Shown here in pieces: positions 1 to 9,342 of a stretch of 64,000 nucleotides of DNA. This stretch comes from Natronospirillum sp. (GTDB lineage Bacteria > Pseudomonadota > Gammaproteobacteria > Pseudomonadales > Natronospirillaceae). A program made the translations under genes and the position numbers. How positions within the stretch are numbered: position 1 is the first letter of the stretch; each line of letters begins with the position of its first letter. Where the stretch lies: assembly GCF_022565775.1 (NCBI RefSeq), contig NZ_JAIUMC010000004.1, positions 30,337 to 94,336 on the forward strand, written 5' to 3'. The notes beneath the pieces are model-generated. The model was given only the letters and a program-made list of their open reading frames with translations. It was not told where the DNA came from and searched no databases.

Positions 1-2
1 CC

Positions 3-944
3 TGGAAGCCCGCAGCCTCTTTTGAGGCGCTGCGGCGCCGGGCTTCCCTCTATGCAGATATCCGGCAGTTTTTCGCTGACCGTGAAGTGCTGGAAGTCGA
101 TACGCCGATGCTCAGCGGGGCCATGAATCCGGACCACCAGATCGAATCACTGGCGGTTAATCATGCTGACTCGCCACGTTACCTGCATACCTCGCCCGAG
201 TTTCCCATGAAACGTCTGCTGGCGGCTGGCAGCGGTCCGATCTGGCAGCTTTGCCGGGTGTTCCGCAAGGGCGAAATCGGGCGTCGCCACAACCCCGAGT
301 TCACCATGCTGGAATGGTATCGGCCAGGCTTTGACGAGCATCAGCTGATGCAGGAAGTGACGGCGTTGCTCGAAGCGGTACAGGGAGGCCCCGTGGCCAC
401 TCAGGTAGTGAGCTATCGTGAGGCGTTTCGGCAACAGGCCGGATTTGATCCCTTGGCGATCGACCTGGCAGAGCTGCGTCGGCTGACCCGGACGCGCTTT
501 GACTGGTCCGATGACGAAAGGGATTCGATGCTGGACCTGTGGCTGGCCGAGGTAGTTGAGCCTGGCTTGCCACCCGATGTGCTGACCTACATTCACGCCT
601 GGCCGGACAGCATGGCCGCCCTCGCCCGTATCGAGCCGGACAGAGACAGCGGTGTTCCGGTGGCACGGCGGTTCGAGGCTTTCTGGCAGGGAATGGAGTT
701 GGCCAATGGCTACTTTGAACTGACGGATGCTGCCGAGCAGACGCAGCGTTTCGAGCGCGAACATCGCCTGCGCGCCCGGGGTCGACAGCATGTCGCCCCC
801 ATGGATCGCTACCTGCAGGCAGCTCTGGTTGCCGGGATGCCCGAATGCGCCGGAGTGGCGCTGGGTGTGGATCGTCTGCTGATGGCATTGACCGGAGAAA
901 AGGACATCCGTCGAGTTTTGGCCTTTCCGGAAGACCGGGCGTGA
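3..944 (+). CDS. epmA: EF-P lysine lysyltransferase EpmA, 5' end cut by window edge
   Basis: Class II lysyl-tRNA-synthetase paralogue that adds (R)-beta-lysine to the conserved lysine of elongation factor P, relieving ribosome stalling at polyproline. The open frame runs from the first bases of the window (WKPAASFEALRRRA...) and matches EpmA from about residue 7, so only a few N-terminal residues are missing. Visible class II signatures are motif 2 (CRVFRKGEIGRRHNPEFTML) and motif 3 near the C-terminus (GVALGVDRLLMAL). There is no anticodon-binding domain, which separates EpmA from LysS; the visible 313 residues agree with about 325 in E. coli. A GTG at 87 is internal, not the start. The gene converges on proQ with a gap of 6 bases. 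Confidence 0.95.
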   Translation, partial: WKPAASFEALRRRASLYADIRQFFADREVLEVDTPMLSGAMNPDHQIESLAVNHADSPRYLHTSPEFPMKRLLAAGSGPIWQLCRVFRKGEIGRRHNPEFTMLEWYRPGFDEHQLMQEVTALLEAVQGGPVATQVVSYREAFRQQAGFDPLAIDLAELRRLTRTRFDWSDDERDSMLDLWLAEVVEPGLPPDVLTYIHAWPDSMAALARIEPDRDSGVPVARRFEAFWQGMELANGYFELTDAAEQTQRFEREHRLRARGRQHVAPMDRYLQAALVAGMPECAGVALGVDRLLMALTGEKDIRRVLAFPEDRA

Positions 945-950
945 AAACGG

Positions 951-1586
951 TCAGTCGCTGTTGAAGCGACGCGCCAGGTGTTCCAGCTTGGCATTGAGTC
1001 GTTCTTCCGGATTGCCGCTCTGCACTTCTTTCTCGGCCCCCTGCCATTGCTTGTCCGCTTTGCGGGGCTCGCTTTTGGCTTTGGGCTTGTCCTTGTCTTT
1101 GCCGGAAGCAGAGGCTCCCTTGCCTGATTTCGCCCGCGGCGGCTTGCGGCGCTGTTGCTGGCGTTCCTGGCGACGTGCGGCGCGACGCGCTTCGATGTCT
1201 TCGACTCTCTTTTTCGCGTGCTCGGCATCTTCAGCCGACACTTCTCCCGCTTCGCCATTCAGATCAAAGCGCTTGCCGCCGCCGGCCACGGCACGAATGT
1301 AGGCCAACTGGCGAACGTAAAAGTTCAGTGCCCGACGAATCTTGGTTTTGGACAGCTTGCCATCCTCGGCCAGACTCACGTGAATACCGATTTTCAGCGG
1401 CTTGGGGGCCTGCAGGTTGAACAAGTCCGGATAGGTCTCGGACAACAGGGCGAAAGCCGCCTTGTTGGGATGTACCTTGGGCTCGGCAGGGGCTGCAGAG
1501 GCCTGCTGCGGGGCTTCAGCGTTCTCGGAAGTATCCTGAACGGTCTGTTCGGCTTGCGCTGCAGCCTCTGTTTTCGTTTCTGTCAC
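951..1586 (-). CDS. proQ: ProQ/FinO-family RNA chaperone
   Basis: RNA-binding protein of 211 residues with a FinO/ProQ domain at about residues 42-125 (AFALLSETYPDLF, LKIGIHVSL, LSKTKIRRALNFYVRQLAYI). In this family the domain binds structured sRNAs and mRNA 3' ends. The first 40 residues are acidic and Ala/Gln-rich; the last 85 are a highly basic Arg/Lys/Gln linker. The C-terminal Tudor-like domain of E. coli ProQ is not recognisable, so this resembles shorter RocC-like forms. The start codon is GTG. The gene lies downstream of psd on the same strand after a 134-base gap and may be co-transcribed. Targets cannot be inferred from the sequence. Confidence 0.88.
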   Translation of the reverse strand: MTETKTEAAAQAEQTVQDTSENAEAPQQASAAPAEPKVHPNKAAFALLSETYPDLFNLQAPKPLKIGIHVSLAEDGKLSKTKIRRALNFYVRQLAYIRAVAGGGKRFDLNGEAGEVSAEDAEHAKKRVEDIEARRAARRQERQQQRRKPPRAKSGKGASASGKDKDKPKAKSEPRKADKQWQGAEKEVQSGNPEERLNAKLEHLARRFNSD

Positions 1587-1720
1587 GGGCCTGTTTGCTC
1601 GCTTTTGTGGCTCTGGGATGCGGTATCAGTGCAGGATGGCGGCGCCAGCCTACACAGACAGGCCGCATTCTGCGGGTATCGCTCTGGCCCGTCAACCTCA
1701 GTCGTGCAAGAAAGCACCGT

Positions 1721-2587
1721 TCATCTGGTGTCCTGGGCAGACAGTGGTTCGCCTACCTGAACCGGTTTGCCGGGCGCAAGGGTGTCAGTCCAGGGGTGAT
1801 CACTGTCCGCGGTCAGCATGACGACGGTGGAGCCGAGCAGGAAGCGCCCCATCTCGTCACCGCGGCTGAACACCGGCGCATCCTGCGTATAGTCCCAGCG
1901 GGCGATCCCGCCCTTGCGCGGCGCCACAGTGCCCGCCCAGGTCGTGGCGATACTGGCCACGATCATGGCGCCGACCAGCACCAGGGCCGCAGGGCCCTGG
2001 GCGGTGTCAAATTCGCAGACCACCCGCTCATTTCGTGCAAACAGTGCCGGCACCCGCTCTGTGGTGGTCGGATTCACGCTGAACAGCCGACCCGGGACGA
2101 AAGTCATGCGGCGCAGCGTTCCGGCAAACGGCATGTGGATACGGTGATAATCGCGCGGCGACAGATACAGGGTGGCAAATCGGCCCTGGTCATACTCCGT
2201 CGGACCGGTCGGGCTGCGACCGAGCAGAGCAGCCGTGGTGAACTGGTGGCCCTTGGCCTGAAAGATCGTCCCCTGGTCAATCCGGCCCGCCTGGCTGACG
2301 GCACCATCCACCGGACAGATCATTGTGTCCGCGGGCCACTGGGCAGCTTGGGCCAGCGGCCGCACCTCGGGGCGCAGCGGGCGGGTGAAAAATTCGTTGA
2401 AACTGCTGTAGGCCTCGGGTTCGGGCTGCACGGCTTCACTCATGTCGACCTTGAAGCGGCGGGCAAAGCCGCGGATCAGCCATTGGGCGAGCCAGCGCCG
2501 TTCGCTGTGGGCAAGGCGTCCGACAAGACGACTCAAACCATGATGAGGTAGACTGTATTGCAGGGCAACGAAGAGCGACTTGAGCAT
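1721..2587 (-). CDS. psd: Phosphatidylserine decarboxylase proenzyme
   Basis: Converts phosphatidylserine to phosphatidylethanolamine at the inner membrane using a pyruvoyl group made by self-cleavage. The self-cleavage motif LGST is present (FLLGSTVVML, near residue 255), as are the conserved blocks FNEFFTRPLRPEVRP, LYLSPRDYHRIHMP and VPGRLFSVNP. I chose the ATG at 2587 because the product then begins MLKSLFVALQYSLP, aligning with E. coli Psd; an in-frame start at 2617 would add ten residues. At 288 residues the length fits the bacterial type I family. It is divergent from rsgA, which is often its neighbour in gammaproteobacteria. Confidence 0.95.
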   Translation of the reverse strand: MLKSLFVALQYSLPHHGLSRLVGRLAHSERRWLAQWLIRGFARRFKVDMSEAVQPEPEAYSSFNEFFTRPLRPEVRPLAQAAQWPADTMICPVDGAVSQAGRIDQGTIFQAKGHQFTTAALLGRSPTGPTEYDQGRFATLYLSPRDYHRIHMPFAGTLRRMTFVPGRLFSVNPTTTERVPALFARNERVVCEFDTAQGPAALVLVGAMIVASIATTWAGTVAPRKGGIARWDYTQDAPVFSRGDEMGRFLLGSTVVMLTADSDHPWTDTLAPGKPVQVGEPLSAQDTR

Positions 2588-2662
2588 GGGGTCGTCCCGA
2601 TAATCGATTGGTAACAAAACGCGGGGGATAGCCTACAGGGTCGCCCGAATACAGGCAATTGC

Positions 2663-3691
2663 ATGGCTAAAAGAAACCTCTCCAGGCGCCAGTTGGCGCG
2701 TATCCGGCACACCCAGCATGAGCGGCAGCGACGCTCCGAAAAACGTGCTGATGATATCGAGAAAGCGCTCAGTGCCGGAGAACTGGGTGAGGAGCGCCGG
2801 GGGCGTGTGCATGCCCATTATGGCGCTACCCTGGATATCGAGGACACCGGTACGGGTGACCTGGTCCGCTGTCACCAGCGGGCCAACCTGCCGGCGCTGG
2901 TGACCGGCGACTGGGTGACCTGGCGTCCCGGCAGCGGTGAAACCGGCATTGTCGTGGCTCAGGAGTCGCGCACCAGTCTGCTGGCGCGTCCGGATCTGCG
3001 TGGCAATATGCGCCCGGTGGCGGCCAACATCGACCAGATGATGGTTGTGTTTTCCTGCTCTCCGGCGACCCCGGTGGCGTTGCTCGACCGCTATCTGGTG
3101 GCAGCGGCGCTGTCCGACATCCAGCCGGTGTTGCTGCTGAACAAATCGGATCTGCTGTCGGCCGATGATCCCTACCAGCAGTTTCTGCGCGACTACGAAG
3201 CGCTGGGTTATCCTACTTTGCTGCTCAGCGCGCTGGAACCGCTGGACGAGACGCTGGTGCCGCATCTGCAGGAGCGCACCAGTGTGTTTGTCGGCCAGTC
3301 CGGGGTTGGCAAGTCCTCGCTGATCAATCAACTGCTCGGAGAATCCATCTCCGTGCAGACCGTGTCGGAAGCCACCGGCAAGGGCCGCCATACGACCACC
3401 CGGGCGGAGCTCTACCATATGCCGGGCGGCGGCGCCCTGATCGATTCACCGGGTATCCGGGAATTCGGCCTGTGGCATATTCCGCCCGAAGACGTGGTGG
3501 CCGGTTTCCCCGAGTTTCATCCCTGGCTTGGCCAATGTCGTTTTCGGGACTGTCGCCACCTGGAGGAGCCGGGCTGCGCGCTGCGCCAGGCAGTGACAGA
3601 GGGCAAGGTGCTGGCGCGACGACTGAAGAGCTACCACACTATCCTGGCGTCGCTGGGCGAAGCCAACCCGTTTCAGCAATTTGCCGAATAG
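2663..3691 (+). CDS. rsgA: Small ribosomal subunit biogenesis GTPase RsgA
   Basis: Circularly permuted GTPase that acts late in 30S maturation. The order of motifs is diagnostic: G4 (LLNKSDLL) precedes G1 (GQSGVGKSSLINQLL) and G3 (DSPGIREFGL). An N-terminal OB fold occupies about residues 60-120. The C-terminal zinc finger has Cys, Cys, His, Cys ligands in CRFRDCRHLEEPGCAL. The length, 342 residues, is normal. It begins with ATG and is divergent from psd with 75 bases between starts. It is followed 18 bases downstream by a short gene and then orn, the usual gammaproteobacterial order. Confidence 0.96.
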   Translation: MAKRNLSRRQLARIRHTQHERQRRSEKRADDIEKALSAGELGEERRGRVHAHYGATLDIEDTGTGDLVRCHQRANLPALVTGDWVTWRPGSGETGIVVAQESRTSLLARPDLRGNMRPVAANIDQMMVVFSCSPATPVALLDRYLVAAALSDIQPVLLLNKSDLLSADDPYQQFLRDYEALGYPTLLLSALEPLDETLVPHLQERTSVFVGQSGVGKSSLINQLLGESISVQTVSEATGKGRHTTTRAELYHMPGGGALIDSPGIREFGLWHIPPEDVVAGFPEFHPWLGQCRFRDCRHLEEPGCALRQAVTEGKVLARRLKSYHTILASLGEANPFQQFAE

Positions 3692-3709
3692 AACAGGGAG
3701 CGTGAAACC

Positions 3710-4222
3710 ATGTCCGAGGACGACAAGCCGCAATCAGAGTCAGGCACCCGCCGTTTCGAGTCAATTGAAGGCGCGCGAGACCAACTGTTGGACGTGATGG
3801 CTCGCGCCCGGGATACCCTCTGGATCATGACGCCGAATCTCTGGCCAGCGCTGTTCGATGAGGTTGAGGTTGTCACTGCCATCAAGGATCTGGCGCTGCG
3901 CCATCAGCGCGTGCAGATCAACATCCAGGTTGCCGAGGTGCGCCACTGGCAGTCGGACGGGCATCGCTGGCTGCCGCTGATCCAGCGCTTGCCAAGCCGC
4001 TTTGACGTACGTCAGTATCAGCGCGACTACTGGGAGCGCAATGGCTACAGTGAGCACCGCGTATTTGCCGATCGACAACTGGCCTGGTGCGCCCAGTCCG
4101 AAGCGCCCCCTGCAGGCTTCAGTCATCTGGACGACGCCGGCCTGGTCAGGGTCTGGCAGGGCGAGTTTACCCAGCATCACAAATTCACGCAGGAGCCCAG
4201 CCGCCTGCGCCGGCTCACTTGA
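3710..4222 (+). CDS. DUF7931-like protein, PLD-like fold suspected
   Basis: A 170-residue soluble protein with no signal peptide or membrane segment. The pattern (IEGARDQLLDVMARARDTLW, then RFDVRQYQRDYWE and HRVFADRQLAW) resembles the DUF7931 family, a phospholipase-D-like fold often found beside ribosome-biogenesis genes in Halomonas-type genomes. No HKD catalytic motif is visible, so enzymatic activity is unlikely. It sits between rsgA (18 bases upstream) and orn (27 bases downstream), and has a good ribosome-binding site (CAGGGAG), so it probably belongs to an rsgA-orn operon. Its function is unknown; the family assignment is moderate. Confidence 0.7.
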   Translation: MSEDDKPQSESGTRRFESIEGARDQLLDVMARARDTLWIMTPNLWPALFDEVEVVTAIKDLALRHQRVQINIQVAEVRHWQSDGHRWLPLIQRLPSRFDVRQYQRDYWERNGYSEHRVFADRQLAWCAQSEAPPAGFSHLDDAGLVRVWQGEFTQHHKFTQEPSRLRRLT

Positions 4223-4249
4223 ACCCCCAATGCAGTTACAGGAAGACAC

Positions 4250-4792
4250 ATGAACAAAGACACCAACCTGGTCTGGATCGATTTGGAGATGACCGGTCTG
4301 GACCCGGAGAAAGAGCGCATCATCGAGATCGCCACCATCGTCACCGATGACCAATTGAACATTCTCGCCGAAGGCCCGGAGCTGGTCATTCATCAGCCCC
4401 AGGGCCTGCTTGATGCCATGGATGAATGGTGTGTACGCCATCACGGCGAATCCGGGCTGACGCAACGGGTTATCGAAAGCCGGGTGACCGAAGCCGAGGC
4501 GGAAGCGGCAACGCTGAAGTTCCTGCAGAAGTGGGTCACACCCGGGCGCTCACCGCTGGCCGGCAACACCATCGGTCAGGATCGGCGCTTTCTGGTCAAG
4601 TACATGCCGAAGCTCGAAGCCTTTGTGCATTACCGGAACCTTGATGTGTCCACGCTGAAAATTCTGGCCAAGCTTTGGAAGCCGGAGATTGTTGACGGTT
4701 TCAAGAAGAAGAACGCGCATCGTGCACTGGATGATATCAAGGAGAGCATCGAAGAGCTGCGCTACTATCGCACACACTTTATCGATGCCTGA
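4250..4792 (+). CDS. orn: Oligoribonuclease
   Basis: DEDDh 3'-5' exoribonuclease that degrades 2-5-mer RNAs and pGpG, and so finishes cyclic-di-GMP turnover as well as mRNA decay. Catalytic motifs are visible: ExoI with [10 protein letters not shown] near the N-terminus, and ExoIII with HRALDDI near the C-terminus, where His and Asp are catalytic. The length of 180 residues matches E. coli Orn (181). It is the third gene of the rsgA-DUF7931-orn run and is followed 11 bases after the stop by a hairpin terminator shared with the convergent gene. Its pGpG role may connect to the GGDEF protein at 46681-47742. Confidence 0.96.
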   Translation: MNKDTNLVWIDLEMTGLDPEKERIIEIATIVTDDQLNILAEGPELVIHQPQGLLDAMDEWCVRHHGESGLTQRVIESRVTEAEAEAATLKFLQKWVTPGRSPLAGNTIGQDRRFLVKYMPKLEAFVHYRNLDVSTLKILAKLWKPEIVDGFKKKNAHRALDDIKESIEELRYYRTHFIDA

Positions 4793-4803
4793 GAAAGCGA
4801 AAA

Positions 4804-4827
4804 CGGAGGCCCCGAATGGGGCCTCCG
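4804..4827. terminator. Hairpin between convergent orn and OMP genes
   Basis: A perfect 10-bp stem (CGGAGGCCCC / GGGGCCTCCG) with a GAAT loop lies between two convergent stops. Short T tracts follow on both strands (TTT on plus, TTTT on minus), so it probably terminates both transcripts. Confidence 0.75.
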
Positions 4828-4840
4828 AGGGTTTCAGTCC

Positions 4841-6181
4841 TCAGAAATCGTATGAAATCTGGGCATGAGTCGTCAGTGCATTGTTCACACCGGCGGTGAA
4901 CAGGGCCTGGTTGACCACAAAGCGCGCGTGCAGACGATCCACCACTTCGCGCTCAAAGCCGATTCTGGCTTGCGGGTTGCTGATACCCCAGTTGGTACTG
5001 GCGTTGGTGATTTCCTCGGCTTCTTCTTCGCCGGCATTCCAGGAGTAATTGGCCTGACTGTTGTGGCTGAATAGGTTGTCCGAGACGCTGGCCGCCCAGG
5101 AAGTCCGGTCGGAACTGGAGAACTCCAGACCCATGGCGAACGGCATACGATACCGCACATAGTCGACGTAATCTTCAGACTCGTTACCGTCCAGTTGATT
5201 CTCGAAGCCGATAGTGGCTGAGGTCCGGGTCAGACCGAGCGATGTGGTGATTCGGGTGCGATTGTTGACAAACCGCTCATGGGAACCCACCAGGCCGAAA
5301 GACAGCCGGGTTTGAATATTCACCTGATCGGTAAATTCATTGTCATCATCTTCAGCTTCGGTCAGAAAAGAGGCGGCGGTGCGGCCGATGAAACCCGACA
5401 CCATGGTGGCCGAATCCGAGTCTTCCAGCGCCGTATACTTGCCGGTGGCCCCGAAGCGCAGGCCGCTGTCGTGACTGAAGGTGCCCTCGAGATCATTGTT
5501 GCCTTCATCGATGGCATTGAAGGACCCGAACGGCATGCCTACCGTGGCCGTTACTTCCAGCGGCATGTTGTTGAAAATGAAGCCGGTCGTGATGTTGGTC
5601 TCATAGAAACCGCCGGAAAACTCGTCGTCATCATCGCCCTGAACATCGAAGTCATTGCTGCGGCTGGTGGCGCGCAGATTGAAACGAAGGCCAAGGTCGC
5701 CGGCATCCAGTGAGCTGGCCCAGTAGATGTCCGCAATGTTGGTTGGTGCAAAGCTGCCACCCACGTCGGGTATTGCGCTGCTGTCCAGGGTGCCGTCGCC
5801 GTCGGTGTCGCGCCGGTAGAGGTCGCCGTCAGCGGTCGGGCGCCCCAGGTAGATGCCCATGTTCTGGCCGAACACCGAGGTCCAGCCACCACCGCTGAAA
5901 GCGGCGGTGCCGAACCCGGTCTGGTTGAGTTCGGCACTGTCCTGCAGGTCCAGGCTGTAGGCCGGGTTGATGATGTGGTTTCTCGAATTGGACAGGGTCA
6001 GATAACCCTGCCCCAGCACGGCGCCTTGATAATAGAAAGCATCGCTGTTCCAACCATCCAGTCCCAGGCCGGGCCCAGGGGTGCCGCCGCCGGCATTTAC
6101 CCCACCGGGGAGAAAAACATTGGCGTGTGCAGTCGTGGCCAGGGTGGCCAGTGCAATAGAGGTGGCAAGTAGTCGCTTCAT
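4841..6181 (-). CDS. Putative outer-membrane beta-barrel protein, function unknown
   Basis: A 446-residue exported protein. It has a clear Sec signal peptide (MKRLLATSIALATLATTAHA) and alternating amphipathic strands rich in aromatic residues and Gly. It ends in Phe (AQISYDF), the usual BAM recognition signature of outer-membrane barrels. Acidic loops are numerous (GDDDDEFSGG, EAEDDDNEF), and one loop, DTDGDGTLD, matches a thrombospondin type-3/EF-hand-like calcium-binding pattern. It resembles the FadL/TraF-like class of barrels in style, but I do not recognise a specific family. It stands alone between orn and queG. A role in uptake of hydrophobic compounds would be a guess. Confidence 0.7.
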   Translation of the reverse strand: MKRLLATSIALATLATTAHANVFLPGGVNAGGGTPGPGLGLDGWNSDAFYYQGAVLGQGYLTLSNSRNHIINPAYSLDLQDSAELNQTGFGTAAFSGGGWTSVFGQNMGIYLGRPTADGDLYRRDTDGDGTLDSSAIPDVGGSFAPTNIADIYWASSLDAGDLGLRFNLRATSRSNDFDVQGDDDDEFSGGFYETNITTGFIFNNMPLEVTATVGMPFGSFNAIDEGNNDLEGTFSHDSGLRFGATGKYTALEDSDSATMVSGFIGRTAASFLTEAEDDDNEFTDQVNIQTRLSFGLVGSHERFVNNRTRITTSLGLTRTSATIGFENQLDGNESEDYVDYVRYRMPFAMGLEFSSSDRTSWAASVSDNLFSHNSQANYSWNAGEEEAEEITNASTNWGISNPQARIGFEREVVDRLHARFVVNQALFTAGVNNALTTHAQISYDF

Positions 6182-6301
6182 CGAAACAATCCCTTAAGAT
6201 GTTGATAAGTGTGATCAGACTATCTTCCTTGAATCGGCTCTGAGAGTGCGCAGGGTCCTTCTGCTTCTCCGGGCCGCAGACTGGCATAAAACAGGATCAG
6301 G

Positions 6302-7387
6302 CTACTTCCCGGCCGCCATTGGCTGTTTTTTGTCCAGCTGCTTGAGTGCCCAGTTTATATGCTCCTTTACCATTTCGCTACAATCAATGCGCCGTTGGTG
6401 CAGGGCGGCCACTGCCTCGGGTCGGGCGGAACCGTTGCCCAGGGCCACGGCCAGATTGCGCAGCCAGTTCTCATAGCCGGTGCGTCGAATGGCCATGCCT
6501 TCGGTGCGCTGCAGGAAGGTCGCTTCATCCCATAGAAAAAGGTCAATCAGGTCGGCCTCATCCAATTGGTGGCGCGGCGTAAAGTCGGCTTCCCGGGTGT
6601 GCGGGGTGAATTTGGTCCAGGGGCAGAAAATCTGGCAGTCGTCACAGCCGAACACGCGGTTGCCCATGGGTTGGCGCAGATCTTCCGGAATCGGGCCGTC
6701 ATGCTCGATGGTCAGATAGCTGATGCAGCGCCGCGCATCCAGTTCCCAGGCGCGGGTAAAGGCATTGGTCGGGCAGACATCCAGGCAGCGGGTGCAACTG
6801 CCGCAGTGCTGCGTTTCCTGCGGCGGGTCGGGGGGCAGTTCGAGATCGGTGAACAGCTCGCCGAGAAAAAACCAGGAACCGGCATGCTGATTGAGTACCA
6901 GCGTGTGCTTGCCAACCCAGCCCAGTCCGGCATTGCGCGCCATCGCACGCTCCAGTACCGGCGCACTGTCGGCAAAAGCCCGATAGCCGAAAGGCCCGAT
7001 TTCACCTTCCAGCCAGCGTGCCAGTTGCACCAGCCGTTTGCGCATCAGCTTGTGGTAGTCCCGGCCCAGGGCATAGCGCGCTATGTAGGCCTTCTCGGGA
7101 TGGTCCAGCAGTTCGGTTGTGCGCACATCCGGCAGATAGTCCAGACGCACGGAAATCACGCTGCGGGTGCCCGGCACCAGTTGATCGGCATGAAAACGCT
7201 TGTCGCCATGCTCGGACAGGAACGCTATGGTGCCGTGCAGGCCCCGGTCCAGCCAGCTCTGAAAGCGCGGCTTTTCAGCACTGACATCGGTGCCGGTCAC
7301 TCCGGCGTCAGCGAAACCGAGCTGCTCTGCTTGCTGGCGCAAACGGACCTTGAGGTGTTCGGTATCGAGCGCCGCGAGGCGTTTCAT
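6302..7387 (-). CDS. queG: Epoxyqueuosine reductase
   Basis: Cobalamin- and 4Fe-4S-dependent enzyme that reduces epoxyqueuosine to queuosine at the tRNA wobble position. Two ferredoxin-type clusters are visible: CGSCTRCLDVCP and CDDCQIFCPW. The N-terminal half carries the family blocks (GRDYHKLMRKRL, ADSAPVLERAMARNAGLGWV). The length of 361 residues is typical. It is divergent from tsaE by 99 bases. In many gammaproteobacteria the NAD(P)H-hydrate repair gene nnr lies between queG and tsaE; it is absent here. The enzyme needs cobalamin, as does the one-carbon module at 55-61 kb. Confidence 0.95.
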   Translation of the reverse strand: MKRLAALDTEHLKVRLRQQAEQLGFADAGVTGTDVSAEKPRFQSWLDRGLHGTIAFLSEHGDKRFHADQLVPGTRSVISVRLDYLPDVRTTELLDHPEKAYIARYALGRDYHKLMRKRLVQLARWLEGEIGPFGYRAFADSAPVLERAMARNAGLGWVGKHTLVLNQHAGSWFFLGELFTDLELPPDPPQETQHCGSCTRCLDVCPTNAFTRAWELDARRCISYLTIEHDGPIPEDLRQPMGNRVFGCDDCQIFCPWTKFTPHTREADFTPRHQLDEADLIDLFLWDEATFLQRTEGMAIRRTGYENWLRNLAVALGNGSARPEAVAALHQRRIDCSEMVKEHINWALKQLDKKQPMAAGK

Positions 7388-7486
7388 AAGCGTAAAATAC
7401 CTGTCCTGTTATTGGATCGTCGGGCTGTTTGACAGTAAAACTAATGATACACTCCGCTCGATAATGGAGCGACCTACACGTCCGAA

Positions 7487-8017
7487 ATGCCAGATTTTCC
7501 GGTTAAAACAGATCCGATACGCCTGGGGGGTGAATCCGCCACGCTGGCGCTGGGCGAATGCCTGGCCATTGGCGTCAGGGCTCAGCCGCCACAGGAACGG
7601 GGTATTCTGGTGTACCTTGACGGTGATCTGGGCGCCGGCAAGACCACGTTGATGCGCAGCTACCTGCAGGGCCTGGGCTGGCGTGGCCGGGTCAAGAGCC
7701 CCACCTACACACTGGTTGAGCCCTATGAGTTTGACGGTTTTCAGGTGTATCATTTCGATCTGTACCGTTTGGGTTCGCCGGAAGAGCTGGAATTCATGGG
7801 TGTGCGAGACTATCTGGCCGCAGACAGCCAGTGCTTTGTTGAGTGGCCCGCACAGGGGCGGGGTGTTCTTCCCCCTGCTGATCTGGTTCTGCATCTGGAG
7901 CCTGCCGGTGAGGCAGAGCAGGACCGGTTGCTGACGGCAACCGCCATGGATGTCAGGGCACAGCCCTGGCTGGAGTCGCTCAACACCTGGATGCAGGGAG
8001 GCGTTGCAGCGTCATGA
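7487..8017 (+). CDS. tsaE: tRNA threonylcarbamoyladenosine biosynthesis ATPase TsaE
   Basis: P-loop ATPase that works with TsaB and TsaD to make t6A at position 37 of ANN-decoding tRNAs. The Walker A motif is GDLGAGKTTLMRSYLQGLGW, and the family block SPTYTLVEPYEFDG follows. It has 176 residues, slightly longer than E. coli YjeE (153) because of a C-terminal extension. The stop overlaps the start of amiB by four bases (ATGA), showing translational coupling at the head of the tsaE-amiB-mutL-miaA-hfq series. Confidence 0.95.
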   Translation: MPDFPVKTDPIRLGGESATLALGECLAIGVRAQPPQERGILVYLDGDLGAGKTTLMRSYLQGLGWRGRVKSPTYTLVEPYEFDGFQVYHFDLYRLGSPEELEFMGVRDYLAADSQCFVEWPAQGRGVLPPADLVLHLEPAGEAEQDRLLTATAMDVRAQPWLESLNTWMQGGVAAS

Positions 8018-9342
8018 TGAAACGCCTGTCGGTTGTCCTTGTATTGCTGGTCTTCTCTGCTGCAGCGCTGGCCAACTCCGTCACCAATGTCAGGCTCTGG
8101 CAGGCACCCGATCACACACGGATCGTGTTTGACCTGAGCAACGAAGTGGACCACCGGGTATTCACCCTGAGCAACCCCGACCGCGTCGTGGTCGACATGA
8201 CCGGCACTACGCTCGGCGGCTCCTATGCCGACCTTGAGCTGGACGACAGCGGCGTCAGCAGCATCCGCTCTGCCCAGCGTGACGATGGCAGCCTGCGCGT
8301 GGTGCTGGATCTGGACAGTGAACTCACACCGCGCAGCTTCGTGCTGCAACCCAACGAACAGTATGGCCATCGCCTGGTGGTGGACCTGCAGCGCGACGAC
8401 CGAACCTCCCCCACTATCGAGGCGGCGCGCGAGGTGCGGCGGGCCGAAACCGACGGTCAGCGTGATATCGTCATCGCCATTGATGCCGGTCATGGCGGTG
8501 AAGATCCGGGTGCCATTGGCGTGCGCGGCACCTACGAAAAGCATGTGGCCATGGCCATATCGCGTGAAATGGAACGGCTGATCGAAGACGCCGAAGGCTA
8601 CACGCCCTTCATGGTGCGTACCGGTGACTACTACATATCACTGGTCCGGCGTCGGCAACTGGCGCGCGAGGCCAATGCCGACTTTTTCGTATCGGTGCAT
8701 GCCGATGCCTTTACCAGTTCCCAGCCCTCCGGCGCCTCGGTCTATGCGCTCTCGGATGGCGGCGCCACCTCTACCATGGCGGAATTTCTGGCCAGCAGCG
8801 AGAACCAGGCCGACCGGGTCGGGGGTGTCAGCGGTGTCGACATGCAGGATATGGATGCCATGGTGCGGGAAGTGATCGTGGATCTCGCCATGACCCATTC
8901 CATGCAGGAAGGGTTGTCCATCGGCGAGCAGGTACTGCAACGCATGGGTCAGGTCACCAACCTGCACCGCAGGCGCGTCGAGCAGGCGGGCTTTGCGGTG
9001 CTGAAATCGCCTGACGTGCCCTCGATTCTGGTCGAGGCCGGCTTCATGTCCAATCCGCGTGATGAGGCGAATCTGGGGTCACAGGCCTATCGACAGCGCC
9101 TGGCCAGGGCCGTGTTCGACGGCATCAAGGATTACTTTGACGACAATCCGCCGCCCGGTACCTGGGTCTATACCCAGCGGCGCAATGCCAACAGTTTTGA
9201 CAGCTACACCGTGCGCACGGGTGATACCCTTTCCGGTATCGCCACCCGCCATGGTATCTCGGTCAACCGACTGCGTGAAATCAACAACATGAATTCCGAT
9301 GTAATCCGCGTCGGCCAGACACTGCGGGTACCCAATGGCTGA
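8014..9342 (+). CDS. amiB: N-acetylmuramoyl-L-alanine amidase with AMIN and LysM domains
   Basis: Periplasmic septal murein hydrolase that splits daughter-cell peptidoglycan. It has a signal peptide (ending SAAALA), an AMIN domain at about residues 25-120, a zinc-dependent Amidase_3 domain from about 150 to 370 and one C-terminal LysM ([19 protein letters not shown]). Zinc-site motifs are visible: [20 protein letters not shown] and [10 protein letters not shown]. The product has 442 residues. It overlaps tsaE by four bases and mutL by eight. Activators of the EnvC/NlpD type are not in the window. Confidence 0.95.
   Translation: MMKRLSVVLVLLVFSAAALANSVTNVRLWQAPDHTRIVFDLSNEVDHRVFTLSNPDRVVVDMTGTTLGGSYADLELDDSGVSSIRSAQRDDGSLRVVLDLDSELTPRSFVLQPNEQYGHRLVVDLQRDDRTSPTIEAAREVRRAETDGQRDIVIAIDAGHGGEDPGAIGVRGTYEKHVAMAISREMERLIEDAEGYTPFMVRTGDYYISLVRRRQLAREANADFFVSVHADAFTSSQPSGASVYALSDGGATSTMAEFLASSENQADRVGGVSGVDMQDMDAMVREVIVDLAMTHSMQEGLSIGEQVLQRMGQVTNLHRRRVEQAGFAVLKSPDVPSILVEAGFMSNPRDEANLGSQAYRQRLARAVFDGIKDYFDDNPPPGTWVYTQRRNANSFDSYTVRTGDTLSGIATRHGISVNRLREINNMNSDVIRVGQTLRVPNG

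Noticed and set aside
7430..7454. TTGACA ... TACACT as the tsaE promoter
   Set aside because: The spacer is 13 bases, too short for sigma-70.
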